A model generated the notes under the pieces. It saw nothing but the letters and a program-made list of their open reading frames with translations. It did no database searches and was not told where the DNA came from. Shown in pieces: positions 29,609 to 38,477 of a stretch of 64,000 bases of DNA. Source of the DNA: Yersinia pekkanenii (GTDB taxonomy: Bacteria; Pseudomonadota; Gammaproteobacteria; Enterobacterales; Enterobacteriaceae); the NCBI RefSeq assembly GCF_001152565.1, contig NZ_CQAZ01000009.1:1-64000 (forward strand). Reading direction: 5' to 3'. Position 1 is the stretch's first letter, and each line of letters opens with the position of its first letter. The translations under genes were made by a program, and so were the position numbers.

Positions 29609-30793
29609 TTAACCTTGCAGTAAGGTTGAAATCAACTGAGTGGAGTTGTTGGCTTTTTTCAACATCATTACACTTGATTGCATCAACATTTCACTTTGCG
29701 CATGGTTTTTCATCTCATCAGCAAAATCGGTATCTTTGATGCTGCCCAGCGCCTGCTCGGTGTTGCTGATCATGTTGTCCAGGTTGTTAGAGGAAGATTG
29801 CAGGCGGTTTTGGTTCGCACCCAACGTGGCACGGAAGGCACCATAAGCATCAATCACTTGCGACAGTTTTTCATCCGCCGCCATCGCCAAATCTTTATCA
29901 CCCAGTCTCAGGTTCATAACACCACCACCGACACCATTATTGGCGGCGAAATCTGCTGCTGCGGTTTCAGCTTTGGTATGTTCAGCGGTGAGATAAGCAA
30001 CAGCAGCATCTACGCTGGCAAGCTGTGCTACAGTGGGAGTACTACCGATAGCAATGTTTTGCGCTGCGACAGTCTGCCCCTGCGCATCTTTATACTCAGG
30101 AATAGTGATGGCAACGGTTGTAGCCGTACCCACAGCTAACCCCGTTTTGGCGGTATCAGCATCATCTTTAGCGGTCTTGGCGGCATCAGTTGCATCATTC
30201 AAGGCTTTCAACGCTTGCTGTGCTTGCGTCCCGGTAGCATTTGCAACCAGTGGCACGCTCGCTTCTGTCACACTTTTAGTCAGATCTTCAATCACGCTGT
30301 CCAGATTTAATCTCAGGCTTGAATCTGCATTGGTGCCGCTCTGGAAATTCAATTCCTTACGCATTTTTCCACCCGCAGCAAACAGCTTCTCGGAGTTATA
30401 TTCGGTGTTATTCAGTGCATTCTGTAGCTCTTTACCCAACTCGGTAAATTCTTTCTGAATGGCTTCGCGGTCTGCCGCTGAGTTGGTATCATTCGCCGCC
30501 TGCGTTGCCAGCTTCTTCATCGCATTCAATGTCTTGACTGACTCCGCCAGGCCACCGTCGGCAATTTGCAGCATAGCAATGGATTCCTGAATGTTCTGCT
30601 TTGCCTGGCCCATACCATTCAACAACTTTTCCATGCGGTTGGTGATCTGTAAGCCTGCCGCATTATCCGCTGGCGAATTAATACGGAAACCGGTGGACAG
30701 ACGCTGTGAAGACTGCGCATTGGACAGATTTGCCTTACTTAAACTGTTGATCGCCGTTTTAGCAGAAATATTAGTATGGATAGAAAGTGCCAT
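29609..30793 (-). CDS. lafA: Lateral flagellin LafA
   Basis: 394 residues. Typical flagellin ends are conserved: N-terminal D0/D1 (NISAKTAINSL, QRLSTGFRINSPADNAAGL, ITNRM) and C-terminal D1/D0 (QNRLQSSSNNLDNMISN, ADEMKNHAQSEMLMQSS, LISTLLQG). The middle part (about 150-310) is Ala- and Thr-rich and variable, forming the exposed domain. There is no signal peptide; export is by the flagellar system. A strong AGGAG site lies before the ATG. A weak sigma-28-like element (GGCGCTAA) about 35 bases upstream is possible but its -35 is poor. Confidence 0.96.
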   Translation of the reverse strand: MALSIHTNISAKTAINSLSKANLSNAQSSQRLSTGFRINSPADNAAGLQITNRMEKLLNGMGQAKQNIQESIAMLQIADGGLAESVKTLNAMKKLATQAANDTNSAADREAIQKEFTELGKELQNALNNTEYNSEKLFAAGGKMRKELNFQSGTNADSSLRLNLDSVIEDLTKSVTEASVPLVANATGTQAQQALKALNDATDAAKTAKDDADTAKTGLAVGTATTVAITIPEYKDAQGQTVAAQNIAIGSTPTVAQLASVDAAVAYLTAEHTKAETAAADFAANNGVGGGVMNLRLGDKDLAMAADEKLSQVIDAYGAFRATLGANQNRLQSSSNNLDNMISNTEQALGSIKDTDFADEMKNHAQSEMLMQSSVMMLKKANNSTQLISTLLQG

Positions 30794-31361
30794 GAGGGTA
30801 ATTCTCCTGAATTCCGGGGCTAACGGTTAGCGCCCGTGGTATCAGAATTAAGCGACACGACAGATGGTGAAATTAAGCCTGAAGGGTAATTTTTTGCCAC
30901 GCTTTTTTCTTTTCTTTATTAGGTTCTGTATTTGCTGAATGAGTTATTCTGTTGGCGCTTAAGAAACAAATTAACGACACGGCAATGGAATAAATCAAAT
31001 TATTATTTGATAATTCCGATTAATTATTCACTTTTGCATAATGGTATAGCATTGATTTTAATTTTCCTGCCGCGAATACCCATAAAAATTAAAGAGGTTA
31101 ATAAAACAAAAGTCTCACCTAACTATCAGAAAATAAATGATTTTATTAATTTATTGCTTATGTTCTCTGGTTTAGTTAATAATACTGCAGGCCAAACCAT
31201 TGGAGCATTATGCTTTAATTTGTTAATTAACTAGGAAATATTCTCATAAATTGGCATTTTATGCTGAAAAGAAAGATTCAAACCCTAGATATGGTTTAAA
31301 AAACACCCAATAATTATGGGCACTCCACTACCATTTTTAATGGATTGATTAAAAAAACAAT
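30794..31361. other. Divergent intergenic region lafA-lafZ
   Basis: 568 bases, very AT-rich. It must hold the lafA promoter (right part of the minus-strand reading) and the lafZ promoter. No clear sigma-28 or sigma-54 match was found, and a 100-residue open frame at 30932-31234 has no gene-like features. Confidence 0.5.
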
Positions 31362-32345
31362 ATGAAAAACCGCACTTACACAGTGAATAATTGGTCAATT
31401 GACCTGACCTCCGGTTTTATCACACACCGGGATATGCAAGAAACAAAGCGCCTGGGTGAGTACCAATTAAAATTGATCACCGTTCTGCTGGAACATGTCG
31501 GTGAGATTTTATCCCGTGACGAATTAACCAATCTGGTATGGAAACGCCGGGTCATTGGCAATAATAGCCTGCCCAATGCTATTCACACCTTACGCGTGGC
31601 ACTGGGTGATGAAAATAAGCAGCAGAGCATTATTCAGACTATCCCCAAAATGGGCTACCTGTTAGATCCTGCTTTTTGCGAAATAACAGAATATGACATA
31701 GAAGAAGGAATAAAAGAGTCGATAGAACAGAGCCAGCCCCATGCTGATGCAATGATGGCGCAGGAAACACCATCACCGCCTGCATTCAACGCCACTTCAC
31801 GTGAAAATACCCCAACAGCAGAAACCTCACCACCACCAGCGGCGCAAACTCACCATCACTCTCCCACTTTAATGCCCAGGGTCACCGATCCGGCCAAACC
31901 ACGGCGGATTTTAGGGCGCAGGCATCTGTTTGTCGCTCTGCTGTTAGTTGCAGTGATTATTGCTGGCCTTAGCCATTTGTTACGTCATTCGCCGCAAGGG
32001 CCACAGTATCACGCCATCGAACAAGACCAAGGGACATTCAGTAATATTAATCTGTTCCAATTAGTGGATGCCCAGTTATCGCAGCAGCAGGATGAAACCC
32101 TTAATCCGCGAATAAAGGACACACTCTATACACTCAATAAGCAGATTAAATCTAACGATACTCATATCAATATTTACTATTACGTGTCGCTGCGGCGGCT
32201 GGACTTTACGTTTATGGTAGAAAATCAATGTACCAAGAAGCAGCTCAGTATGACCATTTATCATTGGCGTCAGAACGATCAGTTACTGAATAATTTGATT
32301 TACCGTGAGATGGAGAGAAAGATTAATGAAATGGATAACTGCTAA
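31362..32345 (+). CDS. lafZ: ToxR/CadC-type transmembrane regulator LafZ
   Basis: 327 residues. An OmpR-type winged-helix DNA-binding domain at the N-terminus (about 1-105; LGEYQLKLITVLLEHVGEILSRDELTNLVW, divided in the usual helix order, then NSLPNAIHTLRVALGD and IIQTIPKMGYLL), a Pro/Thr-rich linker, one membrane helix (about 187-207) and a periplasmic domain of about 115 residues. This is the design of CadC and ToxR, one-component membrane activators. The position beside lafA and lafW is that of lafZ in E. coli Flag-2. Target genes are unknown; flagellin or lafW are plausible. The end overlaps the following gene by 20 bases. Confidence 0.88.
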   Translation: MKNRTYTVNNWSIDLTSGFITHRDMQETKRLGEYQLKLITVLLEHVGEILSRDELTNLVWKRRVIGNNSLPNAIHTLRVALGDENKQQSIIQTIPKMGYLLDPAFCEITEYDIEEGIKESIEQSQPHADAMMAQETPSPPAFNATSRENTPTAETSPPPAAQTHHHSPTLMPRVTDPAKPRRILGRRHLFVALLLVAVIIAGLSHLLRHSPQGPQYHAIEQDQGTFSNINLFQLVDAQLSQQQDETLNPRIKDTLYTLNKQIKSNDTHINIYYYVSLRRLDFTFMVENQCTKKQLSMTIYHWRQNDQLLNNLIYREMERKINEMDNC

Positions 32346-32772
32346 AAGCAGCATGCTGTTATTGCTATTGGGGCTTTGTTTGTCACTTGCCGCTTTCGCT
32401 ACTTCAGAATTAAAAGAAAAACCTGCATCTCTTCAGGGGCAATTTCAAATGGGTTTTTATGACTTACTGTCGCAACAGAAAGAAGTCTACGATGCACGTA
32501 TTAGTGCCGTTCAAGGCGGGTACATCAGTACTATCACCAACCCAAACGATAACCGATTTATATTTAAAGGGAAGTTTACTGAGGAAACAGCAAAAAACGA
32601 GCAGTTAAGTTACCACTACAGCCCGATATTTTTTAATAATCCGACGTCGGGAAAGATGATTGATGGCTTGCTGGATTATCTCACCCATAACACGATATTT
32701 ATGACGCCAATGGTGGTAGCAGGCCAGCCATTATTAGTCGGACAAAGTGGTATTATTTTGAGTGAAAAGTGA
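32326..32772 (+). CDS. Small exported protein co-encoded with lafZ (possible periplasmic partner)
   Basis: 148 residues that I do not recognise as a named family. It has an N-terminal export signal (MLLLLLGLCLSLAAFA, about 10-25) and a soluble remainder with no cysteine, so it should be periplasmic or outer face of the membrane. It begins inside the end of lafZ (GGAGAG about ten bases before the ATG at 32326), which signals translational coupling. Regulators of the LafZ type often have such a small periplasmic partner (ToxS for ToxR, PsaF for PsaE, MyfF for MyfE). By analogy it may stabilise or tune LafZ; this is inference from layout, not sequence homology. Confidence 0.7.
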   Translation: MKWITAKSSMLLLLLGLCLSLAAFATSELKEKPASLQGQFQMGFYDLLSQQKEVYDARISAVQGGYISTITNPNDNRFIFKGKFTEETAKNEQLSYHYSPIFFNNPTSGKMIDGLLDYLTHNTIFMTPMVVAGQPLLVGQSGIILSEK

Positions 32773-32945
32773 GAGGAGATATTAGCCTCCCCTCTGAATA
32801 GCGTCTGAGGTAAAGTTGTGGCGGCAGTAGGTACGCGGATTAATACCGGTCATTGTTGGGATAATGACATTAGAATTGGCCGCTTTAACTGACTGTAATC
32901 CTAATGGTTTGGGCTATAGATCAATCAGCTACCAATGAATTACAT

Positions 32946-33960
32946 TCAACTTTCCAATAGATTTCTCACCATCGAATTACGCCCGCTCCCCTGTACAACC
33001 AGTATATTAGCCCACATAGCGTACTGCCCTTGCGCCAACTTGCTGGCTAACACTTCCGCTGCCATTTGTGCTGAATGTGGAACAGGAAAACTAGACATGC
33101 TGTTGATTTGTAGGTTGATATTTCTCTTATGTTCGCTTAGTTTACTCATCTGCTCGGTAATATGGTCCATCGCCTGCTGAATACCCACCCGGTGTTTATT
33201 CGCTGTCAGTGGGTGTTCTGCTATATCGCGCACCCGATCCTCCAGTACCCTTTCTGGCTGTAATTTCATCGACTGGAATGTCTCTTGCGAAAAACGTATG
33301 CCCCCCCCCCCCCCCCCGGACTTGAAGATCGGCATGAATATCTGCCCAAGACTGTTCATCCACCCGAAATTGCACATTACCGTGTGAATCTACCGCTCCG
33401 TGGAGACCAAAACGCCCTAACCCATTATTTAAACGTAATAGGTTTTGTGTCGCTGAGGCATCAGCAGATAGTTTTACCGCGACGATCCGATGCTCGGCCC
33501 CCGCCAGAGAAAACAACAGTGTTTCACTCTCTGCCGGTTGTAACAGTTTATCCACCTGGTGCAGATTGAAATTAACTTCTGTACGCTGATCGGCAACAAA
33601 ATTAAGTTGTCGATCAATCGTGTTACCTGAAACCGATACACGTTGTTGCAACCAATGCAGTGTTTTGAGCGCCGTGGATTTTATTTCATTATTATGTCCT
33701 TCCTGTTGCAGCACCCGTTGTAATTGTGCGACCTGCAATTCAGTTGTATATAAATACTTTTCCGCTCGTTGTACTGCGGTGAGTTGCCGATTAAGTTGTA
33801 CGTTATAACGCAGTGGCTGGTTAGAAATAAACGGTGATTCAGGGAAAGTGGCGTTTTTTGGTACCGAAGTCAGCGAGTCAGCGCCCTGAAATTTATCAAA
33901 ACCAGGGAGTCTGGCATTATTTGCCATCTCCCATTGAGTTCTATTGAATCCTACCTGCAT
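32946..33960 (-). CDS. lafW: Flagellar hook-associated protein LafW, interrupted at a poly-G tract (candidate phase-variable)
   Basis: The gene is split into two overlapping frames. The first part runs from the ATG at 33960 into a run of 17 G (complement of 33301-33317) and, with this tract length, ends at 33196 after 254 residues with an unrelated tail. The second part continues in another frame to the stop at 32946. Sixteen (or 19) G would join them into one protein of about 337 residues reading QVRG-Gly run-IRFSQETFQ. Position after flgL and before lafZ is that of lafW in Flag-2. The N-terminal part has helical, Gln-rich segments; I see no other domain. Either an OFF phase variant or an assembly error in the tract. 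Confidence 0.82.
33301..33317. repeat. Homopolymeric tract C17/G17 inside lafW
   Basis: Seventeen consecutive C on the plus strand (G on the coding strand). No other homopolymer of this length was noticed in the window. Confidence 0.97.
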
Positions 33961-33971
33961 ACCATCCCAGC

Positions 33972-34886
33972 TTAGATTAAGTTAAAAAGTGACAGTCCAT
34001 TAATCTGTTTAAACGTCGTGTAGTTGGCGTTGGCAACTGCCATTACGTTTATCAATTCTGAATACGATTCAGCTAAATCAAGACCACCCAGATTTTCTTG
34101 GATAGTTGCATTCGATAACTCCATGTCTTCATGGTTTCTTTTCAGTAATTTACAATGCTTATCTCTAATACCTAACTCAGTTAATGTTACCCCCATCTGG
34201 TCAGAGGTCTTGTCAATCAACCCCATCATTTCATCAATTTTAGTGGTATGGCTGGTCGTAGATAAATTTCCCTGCTTAATCTCATCACACAATGTTTTCA
34301 ATTTATTCAGTACTGCCAGCTCATCCGTAGGATCAGCAAAGGCTGACTGAAGATGCACATTTTCAATAATCTTGACCCCATGACCCACCCCGGTTTGGCG
34401 GCTATCACTATTACCTTTAAAAACATAAGTATTGTTGGCATCTAATTCAATTGGCTTGGTATTGCTGGCGGTTCCTGAAAATAAATAACGACCTTCACTA
34501 TTTTTTCCGTTTAACTCAGATACCACAGCTTCCAACATGTAGTTCATTTCATCAGCAATTCCGCTGACATCTGTTTGGCTCTTAACATTATTACTGGCAG
34601 CCAGTAGTCTGTCTTTAATCACCACCAACTGTTTATTGATAGCCATAACTCGCCCGGCTTGATGATTAAGGCTGTTAGATAATCCATCAATATTATCGGT
34701 ATGTTGCTTTATATCCGACTGTGCACGGTTTATCTGCATTAGCCGCGTACTGGCTATCGGATCTTCTGAGGGTAGATGAATACGTTGCTGCGTCATCATC
34801 TGCTGGTTTATCTTTTCCAGTTTCTGATTATGCTGAGAAATAAACCTATTCATCGCTGATAATAATGTTGAGTTACTGATTCTCAT
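33972..34886 (-). CDS. flgL: Hook-filament junction protein FlgL (Flag-2, LfgL)
   Basis: 304 residues. Second junction protein between hook and filament. N-terminus MRISNSTLLSAMNRFISQHNQKLEKINQQM and PSEDPIASTRLMQINRAQSDI (given here in short pieces of the same block) are flagellin-like, as is the C-terminal helix VANANYTTFKQINGLS. AAGGAAG upstream supports the start. Follows flgK and precedes lafW by 11 bases. Confidence 0.94.
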   Translation of the reverse strand: MRISNSTLLSAMNRFISQHNQKLEKINQQMMTQQRIHLPSEDPIASTRLMQINRAQSDIKQHTDNIDGLSNSLNHQAGRVMAINKQLVVIKDRLLAASNNVKSQTDVSGIADEMNYMLEAVVSELNGKNSEGRYLFSGTASNTKPIELDANNTYVFKGNSDSRQTGVGHGVKIIENVHLQSAFADPTDELAVLNKLKTLCDEIKQGNLSTTSHTTKIDEMMGLIDKTSDQMGVTLTELGIRDKHCKLLKRNHEDMELSNATIQENLGGLDLAESYSELINVMAVANANYTTFKQINGLSLFNLI

Positions 34887-34912
34887 TATAACTTCCTTAT
34901 TATGTTTAATGG

Positions 34913-36268
34913 TCAGATCAGGGCCAGAAGATCAGAGTACAATCTATCGCCGGTAGAGATAACTTTCATATTTGATTGATAAGCACGTTGATACTCCATC
35001 AAATTCATCGCCTCTTCATCACTGTTAACACCACTGACACTTTCACGATATCTTGTGGCTTGATTCAATACATTATTTGCACTTTCCAGCTCATTATTAT
35101 TTCTATTGCTGGTCATCGCAACGTAACCCACTATCGCGGTACTGGCATCAACTAATTTTATATTGCTGCCGCCAGTGACATTTGCATCTTTAATATCCAG
35201 TAATTTAAATAGATTAACGCTATCACCTACCGGTTTCCCCCGTTCTGCCAAGGCTAACTGCTCTGCGGTCATCGCAGATAACCGTAGCATTCCATCGGAA
35301 TGGCTCACATCAAAGGTAAATAAATCACGCCCGGCGGCACCATTGAAATCATCACCTTGTTTCAGTTGATGATTAAACTCAGTCGCTACTGTATTCGCCA
35401 TATTATGAATAGATTTCTGTAATTCTTTTAGGGTGGTAAATTCATAATCATTTATTCCCCCTAGCTGACCACCACATGACATATCGACACCATAGGCTGC
35501 ACCAGCATGATTGACACTCATTGAAATAGTGCCTGCCGAAGTCGTATTAACCGTCAGTTCAGAGGCTATAGAACCGTTAACTAAAGCTAGCCCTTGTTTC
35601 AAACTAATATTGTAAGTGCCATCCTCAGCTTGATGAATCCGGGTATCGATAAGGCCACTAAGTTTTTTTATCTGAAGCGCCTGCTTGTCCAATAAATCGT
35701 TAATATTCTTACCATCATAACTATTTTTTACTATCTGCTGGTTATAATCAGAAATACTCTTAGTTAAACTATTGATATTTTCAACATTAATATTACGATG
35801 TTGGGTGATGGATTTTTTCTGCTGATTAATAAAGTTATCCACATTATTAAAACGTATTGCCATAGTATTAGCCGATTCAATAATCTGCTGACGCATGGGG
35901 ATTGAGTCTGGCATTTGAGTGGCAGCATTGAGCGAAGAGAAAAAATTATTTAGACCCGAGGCCAAACTGGTACTGTTATTGGATAGGGTTAACTCCATCG
36001 CTTTTAAATATTGTTCACCCACATCGTAGTACTGTTGCTGACTAATGGCTTGCCACTCCTGCATAACCACATAGTGCTCAGAAAGGCGCTTAATAGCATC
36101 AACATTAACACCTTGCCCCGCATTCTGCCCTGGTGAACCAATAGCGCTTTGTTCGACCCGCTGACGCGAGTAACCAGGAGTATGCAGATTGGAGATATTC
36201 ATGGATGTCGCATTTAAATGTGCTTGTACTGCCTGCATTCCGCTAAATGCGGTTTTAATAAAATTCAT
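34913..36268 (-). CDS. flgK: Hook-filament junction protein FlgK (Flag-2, LfgK)
   Basis: 451 residues. First junction protein on top of the hook. Typical N-terminus SGMQAVQAHLNATSMNISN with HTPGYSRQRVEQ, and the C-terminal SGVNSDEEAMNLMEYQRAY followed by a helix. Shorter than E. coli FlgK (547), the loss being in the middle exposed domain. It is the first gene after a hairpin and a sigma-28-like promoter, so it can be expressed late and independently of the flgB operon. Confidence 0.95.
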   Translation of the reverse strand: MNFIKTAFSGMQAVQAHLNATSMNISNLHTPGYSRQRVEQSAIGSPGQNAGQGVNVDAIKRLSEHYVVMQEWQAISQQQYYDVGEQYLKAMELTLSNNSTSLASGLNNFFSSLNAATQMPDSIPMRQQIIESANTMAIRFNNVDNFINQQKKSITQHRNINVENINSLTKSISDYNQQIVKNSYDGKNINDLLDKQALQIKKLSGLIDTRIHQAEDGTYNISLKQGLALVNGSIASELTVNTTSAGTISMSVNHAGAAYGVDMSCGGQLGGINDYEFTTLKELQKSIHNMANTVATEFNHQLKQGDDFNGAAGRDLFTFDVSHSDGMLRLSAMTAEQLALAERGKPVGDSVNLFKLLDIKDANVTGGSNIKLVDASTAIVGYVAMTSNRNNNELESANNVLNQATRYRESVSGVNSDEEAMNLMEYQRAYQSNMKVISTGDRLYSDLLALI

Positions 36269-36317
36269 TCGATTTCTTGCCTCAATAAACTCAATGAGAA
36301 ATGCGCGTTGGTAGCAA

Positions 36318-36344
36318 TAAGCGGCTATTTTCCATCCCGACTTA
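36318..36344 (-). promoter_or_regulatory. Sigma-28-like promoter upstream of flgK
   Basis: On the minus strand TAAG (36344-36341) and GCCGCTTA (36325-36318) are separated by exactly 15 bases, close to the sigma-28 consensus TAAA-N15-GCCGATAA (nine of twelve positions). It lies about 50 bases before the flgK start. The elements overlap the two arms of a perfect 10-bp inverted repeat, so part of the match could be chance. Confidence 0.6.
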
Positions 36345-36353
36345 AATAGCCGC
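36321..36353 (-). repeat. Inverted repeat between flgJ and flgK
   Basis: Perfect 10-bp arms GCGGCTATTT (36321-36330) and AAATAGCCGC (36344-36353) with a 13-base loop. No T run follows on the minus strand, so it is not a typical terminator; it may reduce read-through or protect the flgB-J message. Confidence 0.7.
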
Positions 36354-36364
36354 CCGCCGGTAGC

Positions 36365-36658
36365 TTACTGACTCCCCAACTGCTGGATCAGTAGATGAGC
36401 AATGCCACTACTGCGCTGCGAGGCCAGCGTGGAGGCCAGCTTGTCATCGTAGAAATCGCGCATCATACGCTGCTGTTTGCTGTTAAATGGGTCATCGGCG
36501 GCGGCCAGTGCTTCGGCGGCTTTGCGCATTTGTTGCAGCAGCGTACGCATAAAGAGGGCTTCAAACTGCACCGCCGCCTGTTCCAGATCCTGTGGCATTA
36601 AATCGCCAGAAAAACTCCCCGGCATCACCGGGGTTGATTTATTAATTGCATCAATCAT
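36365..36658 (-). CDS. flgJ: Rod-assembly protein FlgJ, N-terminal domain only (Flag-2, LfgJ)
   Basis: 97 residues. Rod-capping protein. Corresponds to the N-terminal half of E. coli FlgJ: DLEQAAVQFEALFMRTLLQQMRKA and MMRDFYDDKLASTLA. The C-terminal muramidase domain of gamma-proteobacterial FlgJ (313 residues) is absent, as in many Flag-2 and alpha-proteobacterial systems. Another peptidoglycan hydrolase must open the wall. Confidence 0.92.
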   Translation of the reverse strand: MIDAINKSTPVMPGSFSGDLMPQDLEQAAVQFEALFMRTLLQQMRKAAEALAAADDPFNSKQQRMMRDFYDDKLASTLASQRSSGIAHLLIQQLGSQ

Positions 36659-36667
36659 ATTTTGTCC

Positions 36668-37765
36668 TTAAATCACCACCAGCTCAGCCTCTAGCGCACC
36701 CGCTTCATGCAAGGCTTGTAATATCGCTATGATGTCATCTGGAGATGCACCTAAGCTATTGATAGTATTAACAATACCTTGCAATCGGGTACCGCTCGGT
36801 ACGATCACCATTTGGTTTTTGCCTTTGGTGATTTCGATATCACTTTCCGGCGTGGTCACGGTTTTACCCCTCCCCAGCACATTGGGTTGGCTGACATTCT
36901 TCCGCTCGCGGATACTGACCGTCAGATTGCCATGAGAAACCGCCGCCGCACGCACCCTTACCCCTTCACCAATCACTACCGTACCGGTACGGGCATTGAA
37001 CACCACCCGTGGCGACGGCTGACCGGCGTTGATCTGCACATCTTCCAATAAAGACATAAAGGCCACCCGCGCACCGGCATCTTGCGGTGCATTGACCATC
37101 ACATTAGACGCACTTTGCGCCACCGCCGTGTTAGTACCGAATGCGCGGTTCAACGCCAGAGCCACATTATTGGCTGACTTAAAGCTCGGGCGCTTCAGGT
37201 TAAGCACCACCTGACGGTTGCTTTGGAAGTCACTTGGGATCTCGCGTTCAATACTGCCGCTATTGGGAATACGCCCCACAGTGGCGGTGTTAACGGTCAC
37301 GCTTGAGCCGCTGCCACCTTCGGCTTTGATACCACCAACAATCACATTGCCCTGTGCCAAGGCATAGATTTCACCATCGGCACCGCGCAATTGAGTCAAT
37401 AGCAAGGTGCCGCCGCGCAGGCTTTTGGCATCACCAATGGATGACACAGTGATATCAATGGATTGGCCGCGCGCATAACCCGGAGGCAAGGTGGCACTGA
37501 TTGCCACCGCCGCCACATTCTTTACTTTAGGGTCCATTTTCTCCGGCAGTTGCACCCCAAACTGGCGCAACATGTTCGCCATCGACTGCCCCGTAAATTT
37601 GACCTGATTCTTATCGCCGGAACCGTCAAGCCCCACCACCAGGCTGTAACCCACCAGTTGGTTGCCACGCACTCCTTGAATATCCACCAGCGAGCCAAGG
37701 GGTTGTGCCATCGCGGCGGGCAGAGCAAACCACAAACCCAGTAGCACAAAATAACGTCGTAACAT
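36668..37765 (-). CDS. flgI: Flagellar P-ring protein FlgI (Flag-2, LfgI)
   Basis: 365 residues. Periplasmic P-ring subunit around the rod. Signal peptide [12 protein letters not shown]; conserved blocks [20 protein letters not shown], the [20 protein letters not shown] region and [22 protein letters not shown]. Length equals FlgI of primary flagella. Nine bases before flgJ. Confidence 0.97.
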   Translation of the reverse strand: MLRRYFVLLGLWFALPAAMAQPLGSLVDIQGVRGNQLVGYSLVVGLDGSGDKNQVKFTGQSMANMLRQFGVQLPEKMDPKVKNVAAVAISATLPPGYARGQSIDITVSSIGDAKSLRGGTLLLTQLRGADGEIYALAQGNVIVGGIKAEGGSGSSVTVNTATVGRIPNSGSIEREIPSDFQSNRQVVLNLKRPSFKSANNVALALNRAFGTNTAVAQSASNVMVNAPQDAGARVAFMSLLEDVQINAGQPSPRVVFNARTGTVVIGEGVRVRAAAVSHGNLTVSIRERKNVSQPNVLGRGKTVTTPESDIEITKGKNQMVIVPSGTRLQGIVNTINSLGASPDDIIAILQALHEAGALEAELVVI

Positions 37766-37777
37766 GTTGGCTCCTGC

Positions 37778-38443
37778 CTAGATAGGGAATAGCGGGTGGT
37801 TAAAGAAGCGGCTTAACCAACCGGCCGAGTTGGCATCGCTGAGCGCACCACGACCGGCATAGGAGATCCGTGCATTGGCAATGCGCTGAGAGGAGACCGA
37901 GTTGTCCCGTTCCACATCATCGGCCCGCACCATGCCGGTCACGCGCATATATTCATCCCCCTGATTGAGGGTCAGCCACTTCTCGCCACGAATAACCAAT
38001 ACTCCGTTGGGCAGCACCTGATGTACCGCTACAGTGATCGATCCGCGCAACATATTTTGCTGTGCCGACGTGGCACTGCCGTCAAAATCACGCTTGCCAG
38101 AAATCGAACCGCCGAGTTTGTTCAGCTTTTTCCCCAAGACTTCGGGAATACCAAGGCTCATGTCATTCTTTTTGCCAAAATTGGTTTTGGCCTGCTTACT
38201 GGATTGGGTGGATTCATCCAGTTTGACGGTCAAAATGTCACCGATCCGGTATGCGCGCCGGTCCTGTAATAGTGACCAGTGGTATGCGGGCTGAAACAGC
38301 CCGCCTCCTTCAGTTGCCATGACGGGCGGCACCAGATTGGCCGGTGGTGCAAATGCGGCATCATCTTTGTGCACCAGCAGGGTTGGGGTTTCACAACCAC
38401 TCAACGCCAGCACCAAGGGTGTTAATAATAAAAACCTTTTCAT
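37778..38443 (-). CDS. flgH: Flagellar L-ring lipoprotein FlgH (Flag-2, LfgH)
   Basis: 221 residues. Outer-membrane L-ring subunit. Lipobox LSGC puts the lipid-bearing cysteine at residue 18. Core signatures: YRIGDILTVKLDESTQSSKQA, VLPNGVLVIRGEKWLTLNQG and VSSQRIANARISYAGRG. Twelve bases before flgI. Confidence 0.96.
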   Translation of the reverse strand: MKRFLLLTPLVLALSGCETPTLLVHKDDAAFAPPANLVPPVMATEGGGLFQPAYHWSLLQDRRAYRIGDILTVKLDESTQSSKQAKTNFGKKNDMSLGIPEVLGKKLNKLGGSISGKRDFDGSATSAQQNMLRGSITVAVHQVLPNGVLVIRGEKWLTLNQGDEYMRVTGMVRADDVERDNSVSSQRIANARISYAGRGALSDANSAGWLSRFFNHPLFPI

Positions 38444-38477
38444 TCATCATTCACTTTTCAACAGAGGTTGCCGACGG

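Noticed and set aside
30932-31234. 100-codon open frame between lafA and lafZ
   Set aside because: Lies in the promoter region of both genes, no ribosome site, low-complexity AT-rich content.
33196-33377. lafW as an ordinary decayed pseudogene
   Set aside because: Only one lesion, located in a mononucleotide run, with both sides open and long; a switch or a sequencing error explains this better.
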